A stretch of 42,688 nucleotides of DNA from Candidatus Hopanoidivorans cymbastelae (GTDB taxonomy: Bacteria; Actinomycetota; Acidimicrobiia; Acidimicrobiales; Hopanoidiivorantaceae), in contig JAPYNY010000017.1 in assembly GCA_028283145.1 (NCBI GenBank), positions 1-42,688 of the forward strand, written 5' to 3'. Below are positions 17,603 through 27,017 of this stretch, piece by piece. The position numbers were made by a program, and so were the translations under genes. How positions within the stretch are numbered: the stretch's first letter is position 1; the number at the start of each line of letters is the position of its first letter. A model generated the notes under the pieces. It did not search any database. It was not told the DNA's origin and saw nothing but the letters and a program-made list of their open reading frames with translations.

Positions 17603-18019
17603 TCAGTTTGATAGTGCCAACCCGAACAGCATGGCTGTCAAGGCAAATAGCAAAGTGGCACTCGCATACATGCGTTTGCGCATGGATTTAGGCGTCTGTG
17701 TGTGGAGCCAGGCCGCAACGCCGCTAAACGTTACCAAAATTAGCTTCACAAAAAGGCCAACCCTGCCGCTCGTGGAATAGTCGTCAAAATTTTCACCCAC
17801 CCCCCAGATGCCTGTGAAGACAACCAATCCAAAGAACGGCCAGGCTATTTTGTTGAACCGCTGGGCCACATGCTGCGGAGTTTCACTGCCGGCCTTGCGC
17901 AAGACAGGAACTAGAACGCCAACCACGATTTGCCCGCCAATCCAGACGGTCACGCCCAGAAGGTGGAAAAAAACTCGGATGGTGTCCAAGTCAATGCTGA
18001 AATCTCTCATAACATCCAT
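17603..18019 (-). CDS. Four-helix membrane protein (CopD-like)
   Basis: This 138-aa protein has about four membrane helices. The first carries 'FFHLLGVTVWIGGQIVVG', typical of CopD/DUF2269-type membrane domains with a conserved His and Trp. AAAGGAGA lies about 13 bp upstream of ATG 18019. A role in copper or haem-linked electron transfer is only a family-level suggestion. Confidence 0.7.
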   Translation of the reverse strand: MDVMRDFSIDLDTIRVFFHLLGVTVWIGGQIVVGVLVPVLRKAGSETPQHVAQRFNKIAWPFFGLVVFTGIWGVGENFDDYSTSGRVGLFVKLILVTFSGVAAWLHTQTPKSMRKRMYASATLLFALTAMLFGLALSN

Positions 18020-18156
18020 GTGCTCTGCTGTCTCCTTTGGATCGCTGTCTTTTCTGGTCTTGCTGCTTCTTTGCAGTCTATGGTCGCTTGCCAGTATGGT
18101 TGCCTGTCAACTCCGCTGAATTCTCTCCGCCAACTTGACACGGCTCAAACTAAACC

Positions 18157-18963
18157 CTACATCTTAAAAGTCTTAGGCCAGGAATCTGGGCGCACCAACG
18201 CGTCTGTGCCGCCGTCCACGAAGACCACCGAACCGCACATGAAGTCGGCATCATCGCTAAGCATATGGCCAATCCAAACAGCGATCTGGTGCGGGGTGCC
18301 AAAGCCGCCTGTCGGCACAGGGAAGTCCTTGATCATGTGCCCGAATTCTTCAGAATCCAGCCCAGCCTGCAACAGCGGGGTCAAAGTCGCCCCTGGTGCT
18401 ATCGAATTCAGCCTGATGCCCGCCCCAGCCCACTCGGCAGTCGGAGCATTGTGACGGACATAGTGCGCCACCGCGGTCTTGCCGCCGGCATAGGCAAAAT
18501 TCTGGGCATCGCCGCTATCGCCTGGCAACAAACCCAGCGCTTCCGATTCATTGCCCCCCAGGCAGGCATCAATCAGATCTTGGGGGACGTTGGGAACAGT
18601 GGATGTGGAGTTGGAAGATATAGCCACCACCTTGGAGATGCCATCGCTGGCCGCCAGAGCTTCCCGCAGGCCACCCAGGAAAGCAATCGTGCCAAAATAA
18701 TTGATGGAAAGTATTTTTTGGGGGTCGTTTGGCGGCCCGATTCCCGCTGCTGTAAGCAACCCATCCAGTTGCCCCCCGCAAAGCTCCATCACCTCAGCCA
18801 CGGCGCTGTTTCGGCCGCTCGGAGTTGACAAGTCCGACACGATTTCAGCATCTTTGAGGTCAATCCCGATGACATTGCAGCCTTGGGATTCCAAAATTGC
18901 TCTGGTGGCAGCGCCAATGCCAGAAGCTGAGCCGGTGATGGCAACGGTTCTTGTTTCGCTCAT
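18157..18963 (-). CDS. SDR, hydroxysteroid dehydrogenase/carbonyl reductase-like
   Basis: This 268-aa protein has 'TGSASGIGAAT' near the start, then a short strand region ('GIDLKDAEIVSDL'). Catalytic Ser is in 'AISSNSTS' and the YxxxK motif is 'YAGGKTAVA'. The middle insertion and lack of the usual NNAG (here 'TAAGIG') resemble 3-alpha-hydroxysteroid dehydrogenase/carbonyl reductase relatives. I start it at ATG 18963, which has AAAGGA upstream. The frame is open 30 codons further up, but that part is not SDR-like. Confidence 0.85.
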   Translation of the reverse strand: MSETRTVAITGSASGIGAATRAILESQGCNVIGIDLKDAEIVSDLSTPSGRNSAVAEVMELCGGQLDGLLTAAGIGPPNDPQKILSINYFGTIAFLGGLREALAASDGISKVVAISSNSTSTVPNVPQDLIDACLGGNESEALGLLPGDSGDAQNFAYAGGKTAVAHYVRHNAPTAEWAGAGIRLNSIAPGATLTPLLQAGLDSEEFGHMIKDFPVPTGGFGTPHQIAVWIGHMLSDDADFMCGSVVFVDGGTDALVRPDSWPKTFKM

Positions 18964-19516
18964 GTTGGTTCCTTTTGCGTGTTTGGTTTCTAGGCAGCGG
19001 ACTTCACAGACACTCCTAAAGTTAGCGTAGCTTCCTGGTTTCTGCCATACCAACTTTTCGGATGGAGTAGAAGGCTGCCCGGTGCGTTAATCGGATGGGT
19101 TGCCTTCTTGCGATTGCGGTAGTTGCTGATATTGGTATCAACTCAAAAGTAAAATGCGCTGGCGTAGAAACTGTGTTTTGCTCACCGCTCGTGTGATTGT
19201 ATGCACGGCAGCATGCTGCACGGCTTGTCTCCGTCCGCTTTTCCGATGGAGTGGTCTTTGGATTCTGCTAGTGGAGCGATGCTTTCTGGTGTAGGGCAAC
19301 GGCTTTTCCATAGAAGTCTCACAGCAGTCTTCTGATTCAAGCAATCGCTAGAGATGCGCCTGTTGCAGAACATGGTTCCATTGATTCCAACTGCTTAGCA
19401 ACAGCCCGCTTTTGCCTCATGCGCAAACGCCCCTCGCGCCATCCCTGCCATCCGCCAACCCCCAAAACATACTATGGCAAGTAAAATGCAGAAATCACAC
19501 TTGAAGGATACTTGTT
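18964..19516. other. 553-bp intergenic region
   Basis: No supported gene. It separates divergent genes, so promoters for both should lie here. A short related phrase (CTTTTC-GATGGAGT) occurs at about 19055 and 19240, and a palindrome CAGCATGCTG at about 19210. None of these is strong enough to name. Confidence 0.4.
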
Positions 19517-20410
19517 TTGACTGACACTGCTTCTGCTTCCCCCACTCTGTTGAGTCCCGAACAATATCTCCAAGCTCTCAGCAGAGATGGCTCGGCCATG
19601 CATGAGCTGTTGGCAAGCGACCCTGATTGCCTTTCGGCTGCTGTTCCTTCGTGCCCCGGCTGGGACGTCAAAAAGCTCGTCAGCCACTTGGGGAGGGTGT
19701 TTTGCTCGGTGCGTGAGCATGTGGCCAGGCGCGCCCAGCAGATGGTGCCAGCCGACGAAATTCCCTTTCCGCCTGAGGGCGATGCCATCATCAGTTGGTT
19801 TCAAGAATCCCATGCCAAGGTTGTGGAGGCTCTGCAGGGAGTTGAGCCGCAGGAACCTATCTGGTCTTGGGCGGGCAGCGAGCACGGCAACGGAGCTTTC
19901 TACCAAAGGCGTATGGCGCATGAGGTACTTATTCACCGCTGGGATTTGGAAGCTGCGCTGGGAGAGCCCACTGAGTTGCCTGCCGAGCTTGCTCTGGATA
20001 ATGTGGATGAGCTCCTGCGAGTGGTGTTGCCCTTCACGATAGCTAATTGGGAACGCCAAGTGCCGCAGGGATCCATGCATCTTCACGTCACCGGTCTGCC
20101 ACTTCACGCTGCCGACCAAGCTGTGGGGGAGTGGCTGGTTGCGCCGGTTGGCCACCAGGAGAGCGGCGGTTCTGATGAGGCTGCCGCGGGAGATACTGGC
20201 AGTGCCGAAGCCACCCCGCCAAGCAGCCACGACAGCTATTCAGTTTCCTATGAACACGCCAAGGGGGATGTTGCTGTTCGAGGCGCGGCTGACGTCCTGG
20301 CTTTGTTTATCTGGGAACGAATACCGCTGCGGACACTGCAAACGGAAGGCAAAGCGGAAGCCTTCGGCAACTCTCAACTAGCCGAGCAATGGGCGCAGCT
20401 ATCGCGATGA
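19517..20410 (+). CDS. Maleylpyruvate isomerase family mycothiol-dependent enzyme
   Basis: This 297-aa protein starts at TTG 19517, with GAAGGA about 9 bp upstream. The N-terminal four-helix DinB-like domain carries 'CPGWDVKKLVSHLGRV' and 'RRMAHEVLIHRWDLE', whose His/Glu residues form the metal site in this family. The C-terminal domain contains a polar insert (~215-240) before a 'VRGAADVLALFIWER' segment. Family members are mycothiol-dependent transferases or isomerases, in line with an actinobacterial host. The substrate is unknown. It overlaps the next gene by ATGA. Confidence 0.83.
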   Translation: MTDTASASPTLLSPEQYLQALSRDGSAMHELLASDPDCLSAAVPSCPGWDVKKLVSHLGRVFCSVREHVARRAQQMVPADEIPFPPEGDAIISWFQESHAKVVEALQGVEPQEPIWSWAGSEHGNGAFYQRRMAHEVLIHRWDLEAALGEPTELPAELALDNVDELLRVVLPFTIANWERQVPQGSMHLHVTGLPLHAADQAVGEWLVAPVGHQESGGSDEAAAGDTGSAEATPPSSHDSYSVSYEHAKGDVAVRGAADVLALFIWERIPLRTLQTEGKAEAFGNSQLAEQWAQLSR

Positions 20411-21651
20411 AGCCGAAATCACAGCGGACATCTTTGCGCACTCTGTTTTATCGACTGGTCAAGAGTTCAATAGTCGGAGAAAAATCCAAGTCAAAACCTG
20501 AAACCGACAGCCGGCAAACTCAGTCACAACCCAGCGAGTCAATCGAGTCAAGCGAGCCAATTGAGGCACAGCCTGTCAAGCTATCCGAGCTCACTAAGGC
20601 GCAGCCATCTGGGACAACTGGGGCACAGCCGATCAAGCTGACTGACATACTTCCCACTGAGCTAGTCGAGGCGCTTCCAAGCGAGGTAGCTGAGACACTG
20701 CCAAACGAGCTAACCGACAATTACGAGGTGAAAGCTTGGTCAACTCGGAAAGCGTTTGGCTTTACAATCAGTCTCCGCCCAGATGAAGATAATTCCGGCG
20801 ATGATTCAAATCTGTCAGGGCCGGGCAGTTCAGACGAGTTGAGACCAGGCTTGCCTGCGTCTGCGGGTTCCGTCTCATCCGATGTGGCAGGCCCAAGCTC
20901 GCCGCCAGTCCATCGCCCAGGTCCATCGCCCAAGTCAGATAATGGCCTCTCAGCCGGGCTGGATTCGCTCATGCCAGCCGTGCTGTTTCTGATTTTCAAC
21001 CGATTTTGGGGGCTTGCCTGGGCTATCGGAGCAGCCACAGCCTGGTCGCTCAAGGTCGTCTTCACCCGCAAGCGCAAGAACATTCCCCTGGGCAAGCTGT
21101 TCCCCATAGTGGCGGGTTTCGTTTTAGCCAGAGGCATCATCGGCATCGTGACCGACAGCGAAGCCATCTACTTCGGCATTGGCATCGCCTCCAAATTCGC
21201 TATCGGGCTGGGCGTGGCTGTGTCGGCCATGATAGGCCGCAATGTTCTGGCCATAGCCGCTCCCTATGTTTTTGAGTTCCCCGAAAAAGTCAAAAATCAC
21301 GCGGTTTACAAGTCAGCCCTAGACAGAATTGCCTACGCTGCCGCCGTCTATTACACCCTAAGCGCCAGCTTTGATATTTGGCTTTACAACAACAACTCCG
21401 TGGAGGGCTACATCATCATCCGCTTGATAGTCAACTGGCCGCTGGGTCTGGTTGTGTTTTGGGGTTGTGTGGCCTATCTTGTCTATCGATTGCGCCAAGT
21501 TCCAGAGTTTCCAGGCCTATACAAGTTGCTGGAGCAAAGAGCTGAAGTTGTGGAACAGGCTTGGGCACAGCGGCGCCTGGAACGCCGTCTGCGAAAAGTT
21601 GAAAAGAGATACAAGAAATATGCCAGAGACAGCCAGTCGGGGGCGCCATAG
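20407..21651 (+). CDS. DUF3159-like membrane protein with long polar N-terminus
   Basis: This protein of about 414 aa starts at ATG 20407, which overlaps the previous stop (ATGA) and implies translational coupling. ATG 20389 is also in frame. The first ~190 residues are polar and rich in Ser, Pro, Glu and Gln, with imperfect repeats around 'EAQPVKLSEL' and 'GAQPIKLTDI'. Residues ~190-360 hold about five membrane helices in a pattern like DUF3159. The C-terminus is a basic coiled tail ('QRRLERRLRKVEKRYKKY'). Function unknown. Confidence 0.72.
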   Translation: MKPKSQRTSLRTLFYRLVKSSIVGEKSKSKPETDSRQTQSQPSESIESSEPIEAQPVKLSELTKAQPSGTTGAQPIKLTDILPTELVEALPSEVAETLPNELTDNYEVKAWSTRKAFGFTISLRPDEDNSGDDSNLSGPGSSDELRPGLPASAGSVSSDVAGPSSPPVHRPGPSPKSDNGLSAGLDSLMPAVLFLIFNRFWGLAWAIGAATAWSLKVVFTRKRKNIPLGKLFPIVAGFVLARGIIGIVTDSEAIYFGIGIASKFAIGLGVAVSAMIGRNVLAIAAPYVFEFPEKVKNHAVYKSALDRIAYAAAVYYTLSASFDIWLYNNNSVEGYIIIRLIVNWPLGLVVFWGCVAYLVYRLRQVPEFPGLYKLLEQRAEVVEQAWAQRRLERRLRKVEKRYKKYARDSQSGAP

Positions 21652-21752
21652 GCAAATCTTTGGGCGCGTGGCTGGCTCTGACCTAAAGTTTCAATAAAGT
21701 TATAGCAGGAAGAATCACCCAGCGAAGCATCACACAACCACAGGGAGCAAAC

Positions 21753-22673
21753 ATGACGGGAGACAACATGACCACCACATCCAGCACCCGCAACAACTGG
21801 GGACGATGGGGCGAAGAAGACGAACGCGGAGCGCTCAACATCCTCACTCCAGCGGTAGTCAAAAAAGCCGCTTCGTCCATCACCACAGGCAAGGTCTACA
21901 GCTTGGGCATCCCCATTCAGTCCCAGGGCGTGCCGTTGATGGATTACCGGGGCACCCCCATGCGCCTCACCTTGCAAAACCAGATGGACGAAGGCGTCTA
22001 CGCTGCCTACGGCTGCGCTGACGGCACAGGCGCCCATGAAGACCTGCTGGTTTTCGCTTCCCACACCACTTCCCACATGGATGCCCTATGCCACGTCTAT
22101 GGCGACAGCCGCCACTACAACAACTTTGCAGCCAGCACCATGAAAACCCTCACCGGCGCCCAAAAACTGGGCATTGAAAAAGTCTTGGCTATCTGCGGGC
22201 GGGCGGTCTTGTTTGACATGGTGAAGTATTTCGGAGACGACCGCTGGGTGGAGCTAGGCCGCAAGATCACAGACGAAGACTTGCAGGGCTGCGCCGACTC
22301 TCAAGGCGTGTCGCTGCGGCCCGGCGACATTGCCCTGATCCGCACGGGCTATCTGGACATGTGGTTTGAAAAAGCCCCTGACATTCCCTTTGAGCAAGCC
22401 GGCATTGGGTTTGACGCAGCCAACTGGCTGTTTGACCAGGACGTCGTGGCGGTTGGCTCCGACAACGCTGCGGTCGAAGTCGTCCCCTTTGACAATAACG
22501 ACTTTTTGGGTGTGCACAAAATCTTGCTAGTTCAAGCTGGCATCTACCTGCTGGAGTTCCTGGATCTATCTGAACTGGCGGCTGACGAATGTTACGAAGG
22601 TCTGATGACCGTCTCACCGCTGAAGATCACAGGAGCGACAGGCTGTCCGATCAACCCTGTGGTCATCGGCTAG
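21753..22673 (+). CDS. Cyclase-family metal-dependent hydrolase
   Basis: This 306-aa protein carries the cyclase/kynurenine-formamidase-like metal motif 'HTTSHMDALCHV' (HxxxHxDxxxH). It also has 'RPGDIALIRTGY' and a Gly-rich C-terminal half typical of the longer family members. These enzymes hydrolyse amides or lactones. Two starts (ATG 21753 and 21768) are close together; both have G-rich upstream sequence. It may act with the monooxygenase downstream. Confidence 0.88.
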   Translation: MTGDNMTTTSSTRNNWGRWGEEDERGALNILTPAVVKKAASSITTGKVYSLGIPIQSQGVPLMDYRGTPMRLTLQNQMDEGVYAAYGCADGTGAHEDLLVFASHTTSHMDALCHVYGDSRHYNNFAASTMKTLTGAQKLGIEKVLAICGRAVLFDMVKYFGDDRWVELGRKITDEDLQGCADSQGVSLRPGDIALIRTGYLDMWFEKAPDIPFEQAGIGFDAANWLFDQDVVAVGSDNAAVEVVPFDNNDFLGVHKILLVQAGIYLLEFLDLSELAADECYEGLMTVSPLKITGATGCPINPVVIG

Positions 22674-22857
22674 TCGGCGGTAGTCATCGGCGGCTTTATC
22701 TTGCTGCTCTGTCTTTCGGCTTCAGTCATTTAGCACCCTTTCAACGGGCACCGCGGTCAGCAACTAAAATCTACTGGCAGAGCAGTGTCGTAAAACACAC
22801 CCATCCCCAAATCCAAAAAACTATCCACCCACCCCCAACACCCAAAGGAAATAGCAC

Positions 22858-24036
22858 ATGGAGTTTTCACTTTTTGTCCAAGGCCACCCCAAGCGAGGCG
22901 GAGCCAGAAGCCCCTATTGGGAGCACCAATGCCTCATGGATGATTTGGAACTCATCCGCACAGCCGACCAGCACAACTGGAAGTATGTCTGGGTTTCAGA
23001 GCACCACTTCCTAGAGGATTACTCGCACACATCCGCCAGCGAAGTCTTCATGGCCTACGCCTTCGCCCAGACCTCCCAGATCCACCTCGGCTCAGGCATT
23101 TTCAATTTGAACCCGATTGTGAATCACCCCATCAAGCTGGCTGAGCGCGTAGCCATGCTAGATCACATGTCCAGGGGGCGCTTTGAGTTCGGCACTGGCA
23201 GGGGGGCAGGCAGCCACGAGATTGGCGGTTTTGGTCTAGACCCGAATGAAACTAAAGCCAACTGGGATGAGGTCGTCTGGGAGTTCCGCAAGATGTGGGG
23301 CAGCCCAGCTTATTCCCACCCCGACGGCACGGCTTTCCAGACGCCCGAAGAGGGCACGCACGGCAGTTTCAATATTTTGCCCAAGCCCTACGTTCACACT
23401 CATCCCGCCATGTGGGTGGCCGCCGGCAACACCCCAACCTATGAGAAGGCTGCCCGTCACGGGCTGGGCGTGCTGGGTTTCAACGTGTCGGCTATTTACG
23501 ATATGGCCGAGCATGTAGAAGCCTACAAGAAAGCTGTGCCTTCAGCCGAGCCGGTCGGCGATTACGTCAACGACAATGTGATGATCACCAACGGAGTGGT
23601 GTGCCTGGAAGACGGGGAGAAAGCCCGCCAAGTGGCTGCTGAAACGCTCCAGATCAGCTATCTGCAGTCGTTGGTCTTCAAATATCACGACACTTTCCCG
23701 CGGCCAGAAGGCGTGCCTGAGTGGCCCACGCTGATGCCCGAACCCTCCCGTGAGATGATAGACGACCAAATCAAGGCAGGATTTTTCTTGTGCGGCGACC
23801 CAGACGAGGTGCTCCAGCAAACTCAGGCTTATCAAGACATCGGTTGCGACCAGGTGGCCTTCGGTATGCCCATTCAGTTGCCTATGGAATACGCTTTAGA
23901 GACGATTAGGTTGTTCGGCGACCATGTCATCCCCAAGTTTGACACCGACCCCAAGCATCGCAGCACCCGCTTCAGGGAAGCAGCCGGCGGCCCGCTGGAG
24001 TTAGCCGGCCCCGACCCGCTTTACGAGGTGCCCTAG
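22858..24036 (+). CDS. LLM-class flavin-dependent oxidoreductase
   Basis: This 392-aa TIM-barrel protein matches luciferase-like monooxygenases: 'WVSEHHFLEDY', 'LGSGIFNLNPIVNHPIKLAERVAMLDHMSRGRFEFGTGRG' spread over ~75-125, and 'MWVAAGNTPTYEKAARHGLG'. The cofactor could be FMN or F420. F420 is possible because cofC is in the window, but the sequence does not decide. AAAGGA precedes ATG 22858. Confidence 0.9.
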   Translation: MEFSLFVQGHPKRGGARSPYWEHQCLMDDLELIRTADQHNWKYVWVSEHHFLEDYSHTSASEVFMAYAFAQTSQIHLGSGIFNLNPIVNHPIKLAERVAMLDHMSRGRFEFGTGRGAGSHEIGGFGLDPNETKANWDEVVWEFRKMWGSPAYSHPDGTAFQTPEEGTHGSFNILPKPYVHTHPAMWVAAGNTPTYEKAARHGLGVLGFNVSAIYDMAEHVEAYKKAVPSAEPVGDYVNDNVMITNGVVCLEDGEKARQVAAETLQISYLQSLVFKYHDTFPRPEGVPEWPTLMPEPSREMIDDQIKAGFFLCGDPDEVLQQTQAYQDIGCDQVAFGMPIQLPMEYALETIRLFGDHVIPKFDTDPKHRSTRFREAAGGPLELAGPDPLYEVP

Positions 24037-24116
24037 CGGGGGCGAGTCCAAACTGGGCAGGGCATGGCTGATGCAGGGCATGGCGGGAGTTTGCTATTTT
24101 GCCTAGCAACTAAAGC

Positions 24117-25082
24117 GTGTGGGTAGAAAGTTCCCAGGGGGTTGTCTTAGCAGTCCATGAGCTGAGCAGTTCAGACCGCCCAAGCGTCCCAGCCCGCTTA
24201 AACGTCGCCACCGAGATCGAGGGGCCAGACTTTCGCCCCACCATCATCTTTTGCCATGCCACTGGTTTGCATGCGCACACATGGTTGCCGGTGGCACAGG
24301 AGTTGGAAGACGACTTCAGATGCGTAGCTCTGGATTTCAGGGGTCATGGCTATACCAAGACGCCTGAAGGGATTTCGTTTAGTTGGGCGGAAATGACGCA
24401 AGACTTGCTGGCAGTGGCAACGGCGCTTCGACAAGTCTTACAACGGGGCGACTCAACCTCGCCTAGCCCCGGTTCGGCTTCATCTCCCCACGTCCCGCTG
24501 CTGGCCGTGGGCCACTCAATGGGCGGTGCAGCCATTGTGCATGCCCAACGCGCCATGCCTGGCTTGTTTGAAAAAGCTTGGCTGTTTGAGCCCATACTGC
24601 CCATACCGTCAGCCAGCCGAGAGTTCCCATCAACACCAGAGTTCCCACCCACCGACAACAGCTCATTTCTGGCTGACATATCTCGCCGCCGCAGGTTTAT
24701 CTTTGCCAGCCGGCAGGAAGCTCTCGACCGCTACAACTCCCGTCCGCCGCTGAATGTATTCAGGCCAGACGCTCTTCACAATTACGTGCAGCATGGCTTT
24801 GAAGATTTGCCTGACGGCAGGGTCGCCCTGCGTTGTCTGCCAGAGCATGAAGCGCAGACTTTTGAGGGAGCTTTGGTGGTTGAAGCTAAAACTTTAGCGG
24901 AGTTGGAACTGCCGGTGGCAATAGCTGTCAGCGGAGATGACTCACAGCCCGCTGCTTTCAGCAGACGAACTGCTCAGGCAATCCCTCAGGCAGAATTGTT
25001 GAGTTTCAGCAATCTGGGACACTTCGGCCCCCAGGAAGACCCAACTCAAATAGCCACAAGTATCAGAGAGTGGTTTGGCTAG
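24117..25082 (+). CDS. Alpha/beta hydrolase
   Basis: This 321-aa protein starts at GTG 24117. The oxyanion region is 'FCHATGLHAHTW', followed by 'DFRGHGYT'. The nucleophile elbow is 'GHSMGGA' and the likely catalytic His is in 'NLGHFGPQED'. Such enzymes hydrolyse esters, lactones or C-C bonds. Its stop overlaps the convergent stop of the next gene. Confidence 0.85.
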   Translation: MWVESSQGVVLAVHELSSSDRPSVPARLNVATEIEGPDFRPTIIFCHATGLHAHTWLPVAQELEDDFRCVALDFRGHGYTKTPEGISFSWAEMTQDLLAVATALRQVLQRGDSTSPSPGSASSPHVPLLAVGHSMGGAAIVHAQRAMPGLFEKAWLFEPILPIPSASREFPSTPEFPPTDNSSFLADISRRRRFIFASRQEALDRYNSRPPLNVFRPDALHNYVQHGFEDLPDGRVALRCLPEHEAQTFEGALVVEAKTLAELELPVAIAVSGDDSQPAAFSRRTAQAIPQAELLSFSNLGHFGPQEDPTQIATSIREWFG

Positions 25083-25555
25083 AGCTCACAAGCCACGTCA
25101 ATCCCCAAGACATTATTGACACGGCCTAAACCCAGCCATAAAGCCAGGCACAAAGACAACTCAGCAATTTCTGCATCGGTGTAAGCCCGATGCATTCTCT
25201 CCCAAAAGCTGTTGTCCAATCCCAAGTGTTCATAGGCGAAACGTTCGGCATACTCCACAGCCAAGCATTCGCGCTCATTCAACTGCGCACTATCCCGCCA
25301 GTTCTGCACTGCTTCATACAATGACTCCTGTGGAGTCGGCTCATCGGCCCGCTCAGTGCGCCAATCCAGGCACAACTGGCAGTTGTTGATCTGAGCGATG
25401 CGCATCCGAGCGGCTTCAAATTCCCTCAGAGGCAGCGAAGACTGTGAATAGACAGCGTCAGCAAACTGGTTGGCGGCTGGGCCGAGCTTGGGCGCCAGCT
25501 CCTCAAAAACATACATCACGGCATGTTTGCCTTCTGGAATGGTTATGCGGGTCAT
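25079..25555 (-). CDS. AhpD-like carboxymuconolactone decarboxylase family protein
   Basis: This 158-aa all-helical protein has the redox CxxC motif 'NNCQLCLDWR' followed by a conserved helix ('YAERFAYEH'), as in AhpD-type alkylhydroperoxidases. I start it at ATG 25555; GTG 25561 is also possible. The convergent overlap with the hydrolase gene is 3-4 bp. Confidence 0.85.
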   Translation of the reverse strand: MTRITIPEGKHAVMYVFEELAPKLGPAANQFADAVYSQSSLPLREFEAARMRIAQINNCQLCLDWRTERADEPTPQESLYEAVQNWRDSAQLNERECLAVEYAERFAYEHLGLDNSFWERMHRAYTDAEIAELSLCLALWLGLGRVNNVLGIDVACEL

Positions 25556-25943
25556 ACCCACAAGTTTAGTGGCTGGGAGGGGTGTGAACGCACTGGCTTT
25601 GTAGGTTTGGGCGGTTAGTTGAAAACGCGCCGTGTCGCAGCCAAAAACGATTTGCTAAACAAACACTATAAGCACCTGATGTTTCGACAGACTATGCATC
25701 ATGACTGAGCTTGCGAAATGCTTCAATCCCAAAACCCGGTTTCGGCCTGCCCGACTTGCCACCCGGCACCAAAGTGGAAAGAGAGGACGGTTCCACGCTC
25801 TTTCATAGACGGAGCATCCTCAGACGGCGCATCCTAAATCCCAGCCCGCTGCGGTATTCAACCCCGTGCCTGTTAAGTGTCCTTATTATTTTCTCAGGTT
25901 GGAAATCTGGCGTCGACATGAAACTGGGATGCCTTTAGATGGT
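25556..25943. other. Intergenic region without a supported gene
   Basis: Short open frames exist on both strands but lack start sites and family features. Promoter for the AhpD-like gene is probably in the first part. Confidence 0.35.
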
Positions 25944-26132
25944 TCAGCCTGTGCTGCGTCTGGCCTCGGCCACAAATTTAGCGAAATTGGTGCACGCTTG
26001 GAGTCGCTGCTCCGGTGTGAGGCTCAGGAAAACATCTATCACTGACACGTCAACGCCGTGCTCGTCGACATTGCCGGCTATGAGCGCATTCACTTCTTCG
26101 GGTGTCATCAGTTTCCCACCGACTTCTATCAT
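25944..26132 (-). CDS. Small hypothetical protein, possibly antitoxin-like
   Basis: This 62-aa frame (ATG 26132; the frame is open to 26204) has a helical pattern with 'GVDVSVIDVFLSLTPEQRLQA', like small actinobacterial proteins that precede nucleotidyltransferase-type toxins. No such toxin gene is adjacent. No strong ribosome site is seen. It could be a relic. Confidence 0.35.
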   Translation of the reverse strand: MIEVGGKLMTPEEVNALIAGNVDEHGVDVSVIDVFLSLTPEQRLQACTNFAKFVAEARRSTG

Positions 26133-26187
26133 CACACCCCGAATTTTAGCACACAGCTCTTTGGCTGCGGTCAGAACATGCCAGGTA

Positions 26188-26364
26188 TTAACACACAATG
26201 GCACCTGCGAAAAACTTTCTAGCCCGTTCCAGCAGCTCTAAAACGCTGACGCTTTCGTGGCGCGCAATCCTGCAGGACTGCCTGCTTACAATCCACTTCC
26301 ATATAGTCATAAATTTATTATCACCAAGGGGTCTGACATTCTCCCCGTAAAGCCCAGCTACCAT
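26188..26364 (-). CDS. 58-aa ORF with a degraded homologue at 31.0-31.1 kb
   Basis: Starting at ATG 26364, it reads 'MVAGLYGENVRPLGDNKF', then 'KWIVSRQSCR', and ends '...ERARKFFAGAIVC'. A piece with the same order ('LEDDNGFTALRKWIVSKQARR') is found on the minus strand at 31016-31100. The pair shows that this is a real, repeated coding unit, not random. Function is unknown. It may be a decayed small gene of a toxin-antitoxin or mobile type. Confidence 0.4.
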   Translation of the reverse strand: MVAGLYGENVRPLGDNKFMTIWKWIVSRQSCRIARHESVSVLELLERARKFFAGAIVC

Positions 26365-26436
26365 CCCACCGACCCAAAAGCGGCCGTTAGGTGTGCAATC
26401 CCCATTTCAAAGCAGCGCTGGTAAAATTCAGCAGGT

Positions 26437-26967
26437 ATGAGAAAATATCGCAAGAATTCCTTTGGCAGACTTCGTCAAACTATCAGGCCTATAAAACTGA
26501 TAGCAGCTTGCCTGTTGGGATTGGCTTTGTTGGCCTCTGCTTGTGGCTCCGAAGGTGATTCTTCCAATGATGACGGCACGCAGCCGCCAGCAACTGCTTC
26601 AGATGTCGCCGCCGCAACTTCTACCACCGAAGAGCCAAGAGGGGTATCTGTCCCGGTTGGCATCCCAGAGTTGCCGCTAGTTGACGTCAACTCGGCTGTT
26701 CCACAGCCTTCAGCTGAAGACGCGGTGTTTGACTTCCTGTTCCTGACTCTCAGTCAGAACGGCTACACGCTGGTTTCGGAATGCACCGGGCTGACCCTAC
26801 AAGCAAACCCCAACTTAATTTGCATCTCTGACGTCAGGACAGCCCCTGATTTTGTCACCTTCACCATCGGACAGCCTTTGCCAGGGGTGCCTTGGTATTC
26901 TGTGTTTGTCCAGGAAGTTCCAGGTCAAGGCTGGCGAGTGTTTAGTGCCTCGGCCATCAGCCGCTAA
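26437..26967 (+). CDS. Putative lipoprotein
   Basis: This 176-aa protein has a basic N-terminus, the hydrophobic stretch 'LIAACLLGLALLASAC' with a lipobox-like Cys, and then a low-complexity Ser/Thr/Pro/Asp linker. A compact domain of ~95 residues with two Cys ends the protein. It should be anchored on the outer face of the membrane. No family was recognised. Confidence 0.7.
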   Translation: MRKYRKNSFGRLRQTIRPIKLIAACLLGLALLASACGSEGDSSNDDGTQPPATASDVAAATSTTEEPRGVSVPVGIPELPLVDVNSAVPQPSAEDAVFDFLFLTLSQNGYTLVSECTGLTLQANPNLICISDVRTAPDFVTFTIGQPLPGVPWYSVFVQEVPGQGWRVFSASAISR

Positions 26968-27017
26968 ATTCGCAGCCAGCCCCGCCGACACTACCGTCTG
27001 CCACCCAACCCACTCCA

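Noticed and set aside
24198-24679. Minus-strand frames inside the alpha/beta hydrolase gene
   Set aside because: Antisense shadows without start sites or family features.
25711-25938. 75-aa + strand frame between the AhpD-like gene and the small ORFs
   Set aside because: No ribosome site, no recognisable domain, biased toward basic and proline residues as random sequence would give.
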